Source of the DNA: Solibacter sp039934035
GTDB lineage: Bacteria > Acidobacteriota > Terriglobia > Bryobacterales > Bryobacteraceae
NCBI GenBank assembly: GCA_039934035.1
Contig: JBDTMZ010000156.1
Coordinates: forward strand, 74,973-138,972
Length of the DNA stretch: 64,000 bases
Direction of reading: 5' to 3'
The notes under the pieces are model-generated. The model was not told the DNA's origin. It was given only the letters and a program-made list of their open reading frames with translations, and made no database searches. Both the position numbers and the translations under genes were made by a program. Of this stretch, positions 17,090 to 25,868 are shown piece after piece. Positions within the stretch are counted from its first letter, which is position 1. Each line of letters starts with the position of its first letter.

Positions 17090-18364
17090 ATGCCGATCGT
17101 AATCAGGAACGGAAGGGTGATCGACCCGTCGTCGAATACGGACCGCGTGGCGGACGTGCTGATTGTCGACGGGCGGATTGCGGGTGTGGCGCCCAATCTT
17201 TCGTCGCCGAAGGCGGAAGTGTTCGATGCCTCGGGGATGATTGTGGCGCCGGGCTTCATCGATATGCACGTGCATTTGCGCGAGCCGGGCTTCGAGCACG
17301 CCGAGACCATCGAGAGCGGATCGCGGGCGGCGGCGGCGGGGGGCTTCACGTCCATCTGCTGCATGCCGAATACGAAGCCTGTGAACGATAGCGCGATGGT
17401 GACGAGCTACATCGTGGAGCGGGCGCGCAGCAAGGGGGTGGTGAACGTGTTCCCGATCGGCGCCATCACGAAGGGGAGCGCGGGCGAGGAACTGGCGGCG
17501 ATCGGCGCGATGAAGGCGGCGGGCGCGGTGGCGATCAGCGACGACGGTCTGCCGGTGATGAACGCGCGCGTGATGCGCCGCGCGATGGAATTCGCGCACA
17601 GCTACGACCTCCCGATTATTCAGCATTGCGAAGACCTGAATCTCAGCGCGGGCGGCGATATGCACGAAGGCGTGCCGAGTGTCCGCTGGGGACTGCGCGG
17701 CATTCCGGCAGCCAGCGAGGATGTGATGGTGGCGCGCGATCTGGTGCTGGCGCAACTGACTGGCGCGCGCTATCACGTGGCGCACATTTCGACGCGCAAT
17801 GCGGTGGCGATGGTGGAATACGGGCGCAAGAGCGGACTGCCCGTGACGTGCGAGACGACGCCGCATCATTTCGCGTTGAGTGACGATCTGATGCCGGCGT
17901 ACGACAGCAATTACAAGATGAAGCCGCCGCTGCGTTCGTGCGGGCATCGCGAGGCGGTGATCGAGGGATTGGCGGCGGGCACGATCGGCGCGATTGCCAC
18001 GGATCATGCGCCGCACGCGGGTTCGGAGAAGATGCAGGAATTCGAGCGCTGCCCGTTCGGGATCATCGGGCTGGAGACGGCGATTGCGCTGGCGCTGGAA
18101 TATCTGGTGGCGTCCGGCAAGATCACGCTGGCGCAGATGGTGGCGTTGTTCACGACGGGTCCGGAAGGGGTGATGCGGTTGGGGCGCGGCACGCTGGCAC
18201 CGGGAGCTCCGGGCGATGTGACGGTGTTCAGTCCGGATGTGGAGTGGACGTACGACGTGAATCAATCGGCATCGCGAAGTCGGAATTCGCCGTTCGACGG
18301 GCGGACTTTCCGAGGGGGTCCGATGGCTACGGTGGTGGACGGCGAGGTGAAGTGGCAGCGGTAG
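17090..18364 (+). CDS. pyrC: Dihydroorotase (class I)
   Basis: 424 residues. Metal-binding and catalytic elements are intact: GFIDMHVHLREPGFEH (HxH plus Arg), MPNTKP, QHCEDLNLS, HVAHIST and TDHAPH with the catalytic Asp, so this is not one of the inactive PyrC-like partners of aspartate carbamoyltransferase. It closes carbamoyl-aspartate to dihydroorotate. The start at 17090 falls one base after the pyrB stop, which indicates a single pyrR-pyrB-pyrC transcript. No clear terminator was seen in the 259 bp downstream. Confidence 0.95.
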   Translation: MPIVIRNGRVIDPSSNTDRVADVLIVDGRIAGVAPNLSSPKAEVFDASGMIVAPGFIDMHVHLREPGFEHAETIESGSRAAAAGGFTSICCMPNTKPVNDSAMVTSYIVERARSKGVVNVFPIGAITKGSAGEELAAIGAMKAAGAVAISDDGLPVMNARVMRRAMEFAHSYDLPIIQHCEDLNLSAGGDMHEGVPSVRWGLRGIPAASEDVMVARDLVLAQLTGARYHVAHISTRNAVAMVEYGRKSGLPVTCETTPHHFALSDDLMPAYDSNYKMKPPLRSCGHREAVIEGLAAGTIGAIATDHAPHAGSEKMQEFERCPFGIIGLETAIALALEYLVASGKITLAQMVALFTTGPEGVMRLGRGTLAPGAPGDVTVFSPDVEWTYDVNQSASRSRNSPFDGRTFRGGPMATVVDGEVKWQR

Positions 18365-18623
18365 GGTTGCCGGTAGGTAGTGGGGGGCTATGACGGAAGG
18401 GGCTGCCTCCGGTTAGTTTGGAATTTTGACTGCTGGCACCAGTGCGGTTCTGGTTCCTAAGTCGAGGAACGGCTGCAGTTCGCCGTCAAATCGGCGGTGT
18501 GCATTTTTGGACGATGTGGCGCGCTAGCCAGTTTCCGGTAACGCCACTTTTTGTCCACCTATACCACTCACGCCATCGAATCTTCGTTGTGATTGCGGAT
18601 GCGAACTAATTTAAGATAATGCC

Positions 18624-19268
18624 ATGCGCTTTATGCGTGTTTTTCTTTTCGCCCTGGCCTCGGCTGATACGTGCGCCTGGGCCGCCGACAAGGTGACGGC
18701 GGAATTGCTCGCCGCAGCGGAGACTGGCGACAATGGCAGGGTTGAAAGCCTACTGGCTGCTGGCGCAAAGGTCAATGCCAAAGGGAAGGGTGGCATGACT
18801 CCTCTCCTCGCGGCAACGACAAACAACCATGACAGTACGGTCAAGCTCCTGCTTGTTAAGGGCGCACTGCCGGACGCGAGAGGCGATAGGGATTCGACGC
18901 CGTTGTTCATCGCCGCAAGAGACGGTCACGATTCAGTCGCCGTGGCTTTACTTGCTGGCGGCGCGGATCCCAATGCAATCGACATCGACGGGTGGACGCC
19001 CCTGCTGCGAGCAGCCAGAGGTAACCACGCAAGCACAGTGCGACTCCTGCTAGACCACCGTGCCAATGTTGATCAGACCACCACGAGCAATTACACCGCC
19101 TTGATGTCCGCGGCACGGTGGGGCTGTGCCGATGTCGTACCTGTTCTCCTCGCGGCCAGAGCGAATCTGAACATTACTGGGAAGGATGGACGCACTGCGT
19201 TGGCATGGGCAAAAGAATCCAAGATAAAGGTCATTATTGATGCCCTCGTGAACGCAGGAGCGAAGTAG
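18624..19268 (+). CDS. Exported ankyrin-repeat protein
   Basis: 214 residues. The N-terminus (MRFMRVFLFALASADTCAWA) is a likely signal peptide, followed by about five ankyrin units (ETGDNGRVESLLAAGAKVNA, GMTPLLAATTNNHDSTVKLL, DSTPLFIAARDGHDSVAVAL, GWTPLLRAARGNHASTVRLL, YTALMSAARWGCADVVPVLL, GRTALAWAKESKIKVI). It is a protein-interaction scaffold for the periplasm or exterior with no enzyme domain. No strong ribosome site precedes the ATG. The gene lies alone after pyrC, at the edge of the TA-rich accessory stretch. Confidence 0.85.
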   Translation: MRFMRVFLFALASADTCAWAADKVTAELLAAAETGDNGRVESLLAAGAKVNAKGKGGMTPLLAATTNNHDSTVKLLLVKGALPDARGDRDSTPLFIAARDGHDSVAVALLAGGADPNAIDIDGWTPLLRAARGNHASTVRLLLDHRANVDQTTTSNYTALMSAARWGCADVVPVLLAARANLNITGKDGRTALAWAKESKIKVIIDALVNAGAK

Positions 19269-19342
19269 ATACCTGTGCCCCCGCCAAATGCCGCAATATG
19301 GGCGGTAGCGAAACGGGGATGCCGGAAACTGCCCAGACGCAA

Positions 19343-19780
19343 CTAATTGACAATCGCTCGGGCCATTTTAGACGTTAGCGTGACGCTATTTGGCAAATCG
19401 ATCTGTAGGTCCTGTGGGCAGGCACTGAGATCACAACTCCCCGGAGCGAGAAAGAAGTTGAACTCTACCCTGGCGCGGCACACGGAACCGGACGCACTGC
19501 AAGGCTCGAAACGCCATTGCCTAAGCGATTCTACTGCTGCATTCGAGAGTATGAGATGACCTGAGACTTTGACGGTTTCCTTGACCGTTCCGTCCATCCC
19601 GACGACTGCGTCGATGATGACCGTGCCGTGGTACCCGCCGAGGAGCGCGAGAGGCGGATACTTTGGTCCGACGATCCTTCGAGGCATTGGTTCGTGCGCA
19701 ACCGACTCCTGAGAGGGTGCAATCGCCCCGCAGCAGACAAGCAGCAGGACCAACGGGATGGTGCGTTTGGTCGTTGTCAC
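19343..19780 (-). CDS. Small exported protein with a TonB C-terminal domain
   Basis: 145 residues, GTG start at 19780. A signal peptide (TTTKRTIPLVLLLVCCGAIAPSQ) replaces the usual TM anchor and proline linker of TonB. It is followed by PRRIVGPKYPPLALLGGYHG, VIIDAVVGMDGTVKETVKVS and LRQWRFEPC, the diagnostic strands of the TonB C-terminal fold. The tail adds four Cys residues (CSAS...CRA...CDLSAC), suggesting disulfides outside the cytoplasm. It probably does not transduce energy itself; such orphan domains are common in acidobacteria, but the role is unknown. Confidence 0.78.
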   Translation of the reverse strand: MTTTKRTIPLVLLLVCCGAIAPSQESVAHEPMPRRIVGPKYPPLALLGGYHGTVIIDAVVGMDGTVKETVKVSGHLILSNAAVESLRQWRFEPCSASGSVCRARVEFNFFLAPGSCDLSACPQDLQIDLPNSVTLTSKMARAIVN

Positions 19781-19979
19781 GTACCCAGGTTATCTCCGTT
19801 ACCCGCTTTCGTGGGCCCGGGATTCTACGAGGGGGCCGAGGTCGTTCTGGCCGAAAGACGCCGATACCGGGCGATGCAACGCACTGGCCCGCAAAAGGAC
19901 GCGGCTGGTAAACGTTACCGGACAAGCGGAAGTCCCGGGGGCGGGTGGGCGTCGAACGGCAAGGCTGCTTGTGAGCCTT

Positions 19980-20277
19980 TCAAGTGCGGTCGTGCCAGAA
20001 CCCCGGGCGCCTTTTTCCGTGCGCTACTGCTATGACGACGACCGAGGTGGCGTCGGTACGAAAGACGAGACATAAGGGAAACCGGCGAAATACCGCCCGG
20101 CGTAGATCCGCATTGAAAAACCTGAAAACTCTCGGGCGAAACGGCGATGAGATCAATCAGCCGATCCAACTCATCAAGAAACCGAATTGCGGCACGGGCG
20201 CTCCGCTCGGCTTACCACGCAACGGCCTCATCTGCATATCGCAGAGCAGCCGGATGGAAGCGGACGGACCTTGGCAT
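19980..20277 (-). pseudogene. RelE/ParE-superfamily toxin, broken by a nonsense codon and a +1 frameshift
   Basis: The ATG at 20277 shares its A with the stop of the upstream antitoxin gene (TGATG). Reading gives MPRSVRFHPAALRYADEAVAW, then TAA at codon 22 (20214-20212) where this family has Tyr or a similar residue (W-Y-A-E-R-S-A-R-A). The frame resumes as AERSARAAIRFLDELDRLID and ...SPESFQVF. At the A5/T5 run at 20116-20120 one extra base must be skipped, after which the sequence continues as NADLRRAVFRRFP, DATSVVVIAVAHGKRRPGFW and ends TGA at 19980. The length (298 bp, one base over 99 codons) fits a single insertion. Both lesions would abolish the toxin. Confidence 0.8.
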
Positions 20278-20510
20278 CAGCCGTTAAATCGGCTGCGGAG
20301 TTGCCAACGGACCTGGTCCCAGGCGAGGGTTTGGACCGCACCCGAATCGAGATCTCGAATCCGGAGCGCGATTTCAGTCCTCCACGCCTCTTCGGCGTCT
20401 TCATCGACCTCCGTATCAAGGCTGTCGATGAGTGAGTCGGCAAGTGCTGCCCTGGCTGCCGGTGGCAGCTTCAAAGCGTGCGTTAGCAATTCCGCTGCGT
20501 CCTCGGGCAT
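20277..20510 (-). CDS. Addiction-module antitoxin (TIGR02574-type, partner of RelE/ParE toxins)
   Basis: 77 residues, rich in Ala, Leu, Asp and Glu, starting MPEDAAELLTHALKLPPAAR. The blocks LPPAARAALADSLIDSLD and the following acidic stretch EVDEDAEEAWRTEIALRIRD are the standard form of the short 'addiction module component' antitoxins that sit just before RelE/ParE genes. The gene is intact and its stop overlaps the start of a toxin that is dead. It may therefore now be a free antitoxin able to neutralise a related toxin elsewhere, or simply a decaying relic. Confidence 0.82.
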   Translation of the reverse strand: MPEDAAELLTHALKLPPAARAALADSLIDSLDTEVDEDAEEAWRTEIALRIRDLDSGAVQTLAWDQVRWQLRSRFNG

Positions 20511-20619
20511 GGTGTCATTTTACCGTGTGACGGGCATCGCGAGTTGGATCGGTGGATGCAGGACGGGGTTATCGTCGCCATCTCGTTGGCTGGACTTCAC
20601 AAGGAGCCCATAGCGAGGA

Positions 20620-20784
20620 TTACAGATCCTCGGGGCTTCCTCGCTGTCGTGAAAGGCGAATGTATAGCTCGGCCAGTTGGTTCGGTGTAGCCGACGATGA
20701 GACCCGTTCTGCCAGGCGATTATCCAGCCGATTCGGAGCAGGGCTGCTAACAGGCTTAGCCTTGACCGACGGCCATCGGCTCAC
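20620..20784 (-). pseudogene. HicA-like toxin remnant with frameshift and internal deletion
   Basis: The GTG at 20784 overlaps the hicB stop (GTGA). Frame one gives MSRWPSVKAK. A shift is then needed to read LLAALLRIGWIIAWQNGSHR followed by RLHRTNWPSYTFAFHDSEE, which has the Gly-Ser-His of HicA and the FAFHD block. The usual downstream block (IGPRMLARIAKHTGLT, from memory of the family) is missing, and the sequence returns to frame one with PEDL and stop TAA (20620-20622). The joint lies in a GAGGA direct repeat, as expected for a small deletion. The product of frame one is only 54 residues and unlikely to fold. The toxin is judged inactive. Confidence 0.72.
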
Positions 20785-21002
20785 GCGATTGAGAATACCC
20801 TTTCAAATTGAGGGGGGACATTTTCCCCGTGGTCTATGCAGTCGGCGGCAACTCGTAATGCCAAGGCGCGGACAGCGGAAATCGCAGCGTCGCGGTTCGG
20901 ACCATAGGCCATCACTCCGGGCATGGATTCGACATCGGCCCACCAGCGGCCGTCGTCTTCCTGTCCTGTAACAATGGGAATGGGCTCCAGCGACTCTTTC
21001 AT
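20781..21002 (-). CDS. HicB-like antitoxin
   Basis: 73 residues with the HicB partial RNase-H-like fold: IPIVTGQEDDGRWWADVESM, PGVMAYGPNRDAAISAVRAL and a polar tail with FERVFSIA. No separate ribbon-helix-helix domain is attached, as in short HicB forms. A strong GGGGGA ribosome site precedes the ATG. Its stop overlaps the start of the HicA remnant. The antitoxin is intact and its toxin is not, the same state as the neighbouring RelE-type module. Confidence 0.8.
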   Translation of the reverse strand: MKESLEPIPIVTGQEDDGRWWADVESMPGVMAYGPNRDAAISAVRALALRVAADCIDHGENVPPQFERVFSIA

Positions 21003-21077
21003 AGGGCTTCCCCCAAGTCGTATGATAGCCCGCCCGGCACGCGTTCATCCCTGAACCGTCACTCGGGCGAACCGTCC

Positions 21078-23954
21078 TCAGGCGCTCTTTGCAGGCGCTT
21101 CGTTTTTCACGTCCTCGAGCGCCGATAGCATCGCCGTAAACGAGTATCCCTTCGCGTAGCGCGCCAGGACGGAGCCGAGAACGGCATCATGTTCCGCCAC
21201 CTTTTCGACGGTCCGCGAAATTCGTTTCACATCCAGGGCGACTACGGCATCTCGCAGCTCCTCGCGCAACCAGGCCGGTAATGCCGCGATGGCGTCCGCA
21301 CGCAGTTCCGCGGTTGGTTGCCCCGGTAACCGCGGCTCCGCTTCTTCATAGCGATAACGCACGCCCAGGTGACGCGCCATGCACGCGAAGATTTCGACCG
21401 GCCGATACGGCTTCCTGAGGTAGTCGTCAAAGCCCGCCTCCAACACCTGGCTCCGTCTACTCTCGAAACCCGACGCGGTAACGGCTGCGATCTTCACATC
21501 GCGGCCGTCCTCAAAATTCCGGATCCGCCTGACCGCCTCCATGCCGTCCATCACGGGCATCCGCAGGTCCATCCAGATAAACTGCGGCAGCCCCGACCGG
21601 AAAGCTTCGACACCCTGCTCCCCGTTTTCGGCCACGCGGACCTGAAAACCGGCGTCCGTCAGCAGGCGATCGAGCACCATCGAATTCTCCGGCTCGTCTT
21701 CCACCACCAGGATCCGGTATTCCGGCTGGCCTGCCTCCAGGCCGAGGATTCGTTGCTGTGCGGCCTCCGGCATCACTTCAGGCTCTTGCGCCGGCTCCAC
21801 CGGTAGTTCCACGCGGAAGCACGATCCCTGGCCGGGTGTGCTTTCCAGTTGAATGCTGCCACCCATTAATCCCAGCACCTGCCTGGTGATGGCCAGCCCC
21901 AGCCCGGTGCCTTTCCGGTAGCTTCCTAGCGACACCTGTTCGAAGGGTTGGAATACGCGCTCCTGGTCTTCGGGCGCGATGCCGATGCCGGTATCCTCGA
22001 CCTCAAAGCGCAGCAATACCTTTTCGCCCGCGCCGGAAGGCGGGGCATGAAGCCGAAGGGTGATCGAGCCCTCCGCGGTGTACTTGATGGCATTGCCGAT
22101 CAGATTGATCAGCACTTCCCGCAGCCTGGCGGCATCGGTCCGAACGTATCGCGGAACGCCGGAGGATTCCAGTAACGCGAGTGTGAGCTGCTTCTCCGCG
22201 GCTCGCACGCGCATCATGTTGGCGACATCCTCCACCAACGCCTTCACGTCGCAAGGCGCGATCGCGAGGACGGTACGGCCGGATTCCATCCTGGCGCCAT
22301 CGAGCACGTTATCGATCATGGTGAGCAGGTGCTCGCCGCTGCGATTAATGATGTCGAGGTCGCGGCGCTGCTCGTCGGATTCGCTGCGGTTGCGGAGGAT
22401 GTTGGAGAATCCCAGGATCGCGTTGAGCGGGGTGCGGAGTTCGTGGCTCATATTGGCGAGGAACGCGCTCTTGGCCCGGTTGGCCTGCTCGGCCTGGTCT
22501 CTGGCCTCAACCAGTTCCGCGGTACGCCGATCCACCAGTTTCTGGAGTTCCAAGCCCTGCCGGTACAGTGCCCTGACGCGCAGCTTATGCGCGCCGAAAA
22601 ACAGACCCACGGCAGCCAGGATGGCTCCGCCCAGGCTCCACCACGTCCTCCACCAGGGCGGGGCAATGGCGATCCCCAGCGAGGCTTCCCGGGCGCCCCA
22701 AGTTTTTCCGTCCGTGGAAGACTGCACGCGAAAGCGGTAGGATCCGGGCCGCATACCGGTGTAGCGGGCCGTGCGGTTGCGGCTGTCCACCTCGGTCCAG
22801 TGGTTTTCCAGGCCCTCCATACGGAAGCGATAGCGGGTCCTCGCCTGGTCTTTATAGCTGAGAGCGGCAAACTCGAGCGAGAACGCGTCATCCTCGTGCG
22901 GGAGACTCAGCACATCCATCTCCCACACCGGCCTTGGCAGCACCGAACCGGGACGAACCGGGACCGTGGTTCCGTTGATTCTGAGTTCGGTCAGCACCAC
23001 GCGGGCCGACTCGCGCGGGGGCGGGATTTGGCGCGGGTCAAACATGTTGAAGCCATGCGCGCCGCCAAAATACATGACGCCCGCTGGGTCCACAAAACAG
23101 GCCTTTCGATTGAACTGCTCGCTCTGGAGGCCATCGCTTTCGTGGTAGTTGGTAAAGCTGCGATCGCGTGGATTGAACCGGGAGAGGCCGCCGTTCGTGC
23201 TCAGCCACAGATTTCCGTCCCGGTCGGGAACAATGCACTGGACCACGTTATTGGGCAGACCATCCGCCGTATTGAACCTGGTAGGTGCTTCCGTTTTAGG
23301 ATCGAACCGGATCAGGCCGGTCTCAGAGGCCAGCCAGAGAATTCCGCCGGCATCCTCGTGCATGTAGTTGACTTGCACGGGCTCGGGCCTGGTGGTACCC
23401 GTCGCGGGCTGCAAATTGATTTTGCGGGTGCTGCCGCCGCTGTCCATTTTGGAGAGCCCGGAAAGGGCGGCGAACCACAAGCTGCCCTCATGATCTTCGA
23501 ATACGGTAAGTCCGCCATCGTCGGTGAGCGAACTCACTTTGCCGGTACCGCGGTCGAGCAGCCCCTTGAAGAAACTGGAACCGAACCAGAAGCGTCCGGT
23601 CCGATCTTCGAGAATTGAGTAGGTGGGAACGTTGGATCCGCCGGCGCCCAGCCCGCCACGGGTGAAGCGAGTGAACTTTCCGGTCTTGCGATCCAGGCGA
23701 TTGATGCCCAGGCCGGTGCCGAGCCACAGGCTTCCCGAGCGGTCCTCGTAGATCGAGTAGACCCGATCGTCATCCAGGCTTGCGGAATTGCGGGAGTCGT
23801 GCCGAAACTGTTTGAAGCTGCCGGAGTTGAAGTCCAAGAGGTTGAGCCCGCCGCCATAGGTCCCGATCCACAGCTGGCCCGCTCGATCTCTATAGATCGA
23901 GCGCACGTTGTCTTCGCTCAGACTGTTGGGGTTGGCAGGGTCGCCATGCGCCAA
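21078..23954 (-). CDS. Hybrid sensor histidine kinase, C-terminal part of a frameshifted propeller kinase (kinase and receiver)
   Basis: This frame (about 958 residues from a TTG at 23954) carries the later propeller repeats (YRDRAGQLWIGTYGGGLNLL and similar), a Y_Y_Y-type beta domain (YRFRMEGLENHWTEVDSRNR), a TM segment near WWRTWWSLGGAILAAVG, the dimerisation and H-box (FLANMSHELRTPLNAILGFS), the ATP-binding lid (N box LREVLINLIGNAIKYTAEG; G boxes DTGIGIAPED and GTGLGLAITRQ) and a receiver domain with Asp in FIWMDLRMPVMDG. A 90-residue tail ends the protein. It belongs to the upstream frame at 23890-25047, shifted by one base near 23944-23955, so neither half makes a complete sensor alone. 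Confidence 0.85.
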   Translation of the reverse strand: MAHGDPANPNSLSEDNVRSIYRDRAGQLWIGTYGGGLNLLDFNSGSFKQFRHDSRNSASLDDDRVYSIYEDRSGSLWLGTGLGINRLDRKTGKFTRFTRGGLGAGGSNVPTYSILEDRTGRFWFGSSFFKGLLDRGTGKVSSLTDDGGLTVFEDHEGSLWFAALSGLSKMDSGGSTRKINLQPATGTTRPEPVQVNYMHEDAGGILWLASETGLIRFDPKTEAPTRFNTADGLPNNVVQCIVPDRDGNLWLSTNGGLSRFNPRDRSFTNYHESDGLQSEQFNRKACFVDPAGVMYFGGAHGFNMFDPRQIPPPRESARVVLTELRINGTTVPVRPGSVLPRPVWEMDVLSLPHEDDAFSLEFAALSYKDQARTRYRFRMEGLENHWTEVDSRNRTARYTGMRPGSYRFRVQSSTDGKTWGAREASLGIAIAPPWWRTWWSLGGAILAAVGLFFGAHKLRVRALYRQGLELQKLVDRRTAELVEARDQAEQANRAKSAFLANMSHELRTPLNAILGFSNILRNRSESDEQRRDLDIINRSGEHLLTMIDNVLDGARMESGRTVLAIAPCDVKALVEDVANMMRVRAAEKQLTLALLESSGVPRYVRTDAARLREVLINLIGNAIKYTAEGSITLRLHAPPSGAGEKVLLRFEVEDTGIGIAPEDQERVFQPFEQVSLGSYRKGTGLGLAITRQVLGLMGGSIQLESTPGQGSCFRVELPVEPAQEPEVMPEAAQQRILGLEAGQPEYRILVVEDEPENSMVLDRLLTDAGFQVRVAENGEQGVEAFRSGLPQFIWMDLRMPVMDGMEAVRRIRNFEDGRDVKIAAVTASGFESRRSQVLEAGFDDYLRKPYRPVEIFACMARHLGVRYRYEEAEPRLPGQPTAELRADAIAALPAWLREELRDAVVALDVKRISRTVEKVAEHDAVLGSVLARYAKGYSFTAMLSALEDVKNEAPAKSA

Positions 23955-25047
23955 ATTTCATGGCGGAGGGGGAAAGCCGATTCACGCCGCCGCCTTTCGT
24001 GCCCACCCAGAGGTCTCCATCGCGGTCTATGGTAGTGGCCCAAATCTCGTTCGCGGAAAGGCTGAAGCGGTCCGCCGGACGGTGCTGCACCACGCCTGCC
24101 GCGCCCGTGGCGGGATCGAACGCTTGCAGGCCGTTTAAGGTTCCGAGCCATAGAATTCCATCGGGACCGGATGCAATCGTATTGTTCCTATCGATCCCGA
24201 GAGCCGCGGGGTCGGGTGCGGCCCAGCGCCGGGAGAGGGCACCGGCAACGGGATCGAAGAAGTTGACGGCGCCCTCATTAGTCGCCAGCCACAATTTGCT
24301 GGAACCGTCCTGTGCAATACCCCGTATCCGCGTAACCGGAATTTTCGGATTTGGATGGTCCTGCGGGTAGTTTTTAGAGGAGCCGGTCGCGGGGTCGAAT
24401 CGCACCAGCCCGTGCGAGGTGCCCACCCACAGAATGCCTGCCGTGTCCGCGTGAAGGGATTCGATCGTTCCGAGCATGCCGGGCGGCGCATCGGGGAGGG
24501 TCTTGAACGCAGTGTACTGGCCGGTCTTAGGATCCAGGCGGTACACCTTCAGGTCTCCGCTCATTGCCATCCAGAGGCGCCCCAACCGGTCTTCGCGCAT
24601 GGCCCAGATGACACCGCGTTGTACCGCTCCTTCCGGAAGGTTGTACCGGGTGAAGGTTTCGGTGGAGGGGTCGAACCGGCTCAGGGCATTCCTGCCGCAC
24701 CAGATGTTGCCCTTACTGTCCTCGAAGAGGAACTGGACGAAATCGCCGGCTATGGAGTTCGGGTTGCGCGGGTCTTGCAGATACTGCGTCAGGGTGTATC
24801 CGTCGTAGCGGTTCAGTCCGCCCTGTGTGCCGAACCAGAGGAAGCCATGGCGATCCTGAAGAATGGAAAATACCGAGTCATTGGAAAGGCCTTCGGCCGT
24901 GGTGAGGTGGTCGAATCGGAGGCGCGACTGGAGCGCGCCGGGTGTGCGGAGCATTGCGGCCAGGTCGCTGGCAGGCTGCGCCTCCGCGGCCGGCACTGGA
25001 AGACTGACGGCCAACAGGCACACGGCCATCCAAGGCCACTGGGTCAC
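23890..25047 (-). CDS. N-terminal propeller part of the frameshifted hybrid sensor histidine kinase
   Basis: 385 codons starting with a signal peptide (MTQWPWMAVCLLAVSLPVPA), then two-component regulator propeller repeats: GLSNDSVFSILQDRHGFLWF, FLFEDSKGNIWCG, MREDRLGRLWMAM, GIAQDGSSKLWLAT and TTIDRDGDLWVGTKGGG. The frame stays propeller-like through VNRLSPSAMKFGAW and then loses meaning. The other frame picks up with DPANPNSLSEDNVRSIYRD, exactly the next expected repeat. The two overlap in the DNA from 23890 to 23954 but only one switch near 23950 is needed. The gene is presumably inactive unless the shift is a sequencing artefact or is bypassed. Confidence 0.8.
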   Translation of the reverse strand: MTQWPWMAVCLLAVSLPVPAAEAQPASDLAAMLRTPGALQSRLRFDHLTTAEGLSNDSVFSILQDRHGFLWFGTQGGLNRYDGYTLTQYLQDPRNPNSIAGDFVQFLFEDSKGNIWCGRNALSRFDPSTETFTRYNLPEGAVQRGVIWAMREDRLGRLWMAMSGDLKVYRLDPKTGQYTAFKTLPDAPPGMLGTIESLHADTAGILWVGTSHGLVRFDPATGSSKNYPQDHPNPKIPVTRIRGIAQDGSSKLWLATNEGAVNFFDPVAGALSRRWAAPDPAALGIDRNNTIASGPDGILWLGTLNGLQAFDPATGAAGVVQHRPADRFSLSANEIWATTIDRDGDLWVGTKGGGVNRLSPSAMKFGAWRPCQPQQSERRQRALDL

Positions 25048-25332
25048 CGCGATTTACTCCCATCGAAAGCGTAACAGAAACGTGGGACAGGCGGCTTTAC
25101 TTGCCGGAACCTCAACTTCGTGCTACGGAGGACTCTGGCATGACTGGTAGCGGCTGCGGCGTTGCGCGTCGAAGACGGTCCCGGCCAGCGATATGATACG
25201 AAGGGTACGCTGGGTGCGAACACTCCGCAACGCAGGCTGCGGCAGATCGTTGGATGAAGCAAATGGCGACTGCGATGGACTGGCGGGAGACCCAAGGCGA
25301 CGGCACTGACCGCGCACAAGGAGGATCGAAAT

Positions 25333-25809
25333 ATGACGCCGAAGAATGCGATTTGCCTGTGGTTCAACAAGGACGCGCTGGAGGCCGCGCGCTTTTACGC
25401 CGCCACCTTTCCGGACAGCGAAGTAAAAGCTATTCACTATGCGCCCGGGGATTATCCGAGCGGCAAGGAGGGCGATGTGCTGACGGTGGAGTTCACGGTT
25501 CTTGGCATTCCGTGTCTCGGTCTCAACGGGGGTCCGGCGTTCAAGCACAGCGAGGCCTTTTCCTTCCAGGTCGCCACGGACAATCAGGAAGAGACTGATC
25601 GCTACTGGAATGCGATCGTCGGCAATGGGGGGGCGGAAAGCCAGTGCGGTTGGTGCAAAGACCGCTGGGGCCTTTCCTGGCAGATTACGCCGCGCGCGCT
25701 GACTGAGGCGTTGGCGGCTGGCGGGGGTGAAGCTAAGCGCGCCTTCGCGGCGATGATGCCGATGAAGAAAGTGGACATCGCCACGATCGAGGCGGCGCGG
25801 CGAGGCTGA
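25333..25809 (+). CDS. VOC-fold protein of the PhnB/3-demethylubiquinone-methyltransferase-like type
   Basis: 158 residues. The start is backed by AAGGAGGA. It has the paired strand pattern of the PhnB-like vicinal-oxygen-chelate family: ICLWFNKDALEAARFYAATF, VKAIHYAPGDYPSGKEGDV, LTVEFTVLGIPCLGLNGGP, FSFQVATDNQEETDRYWNAI, then CGWCKDRWGLSWQITPRAL and MMPMKKVDIATIEAARRG. These proteins are usually cytosolic and of unproven catalysis, and the old 'methyltransferase' label is likely wrong. The gene is isolated, between the frameshifted kinase and a TA pair. Confidence 0.87.
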   Translation: MTPKNAICLWFNKDALEAARFYAATFPDSEVKAIHYAPGDYPSGKEGDVLTVEFTVLGIPCLGLNGGPAFKHSEAFSFQVATDNQEETDRYWNAIVGNGGAESQCGWCKDRWGLSWQITPRALTEALAAGGGEAKRAFAAMMPMKKVDIATIEAARRG

Positions 25810-25868
25810 CACCGGCACGGTGTGAGTGGTGGCGGATGGTTTCTGAATCGCCGGAGAATCAGTCCGGA

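Noticed and set aside
18405..18560. Minus-strand fragments (for example RFDGELQPFLDLGTR) that could be a gene relic after pyrC
   Set aside because: Two short frames must be joined and no start or family could be identified, so a coding origin is not supported.
19785..19979. Plus-strand stretch with a GFYEGAEVVLAE-like reading
   Set aside because: The similarity to any small family was only a vague impression; it is followed by frame breaks and no complete gene.
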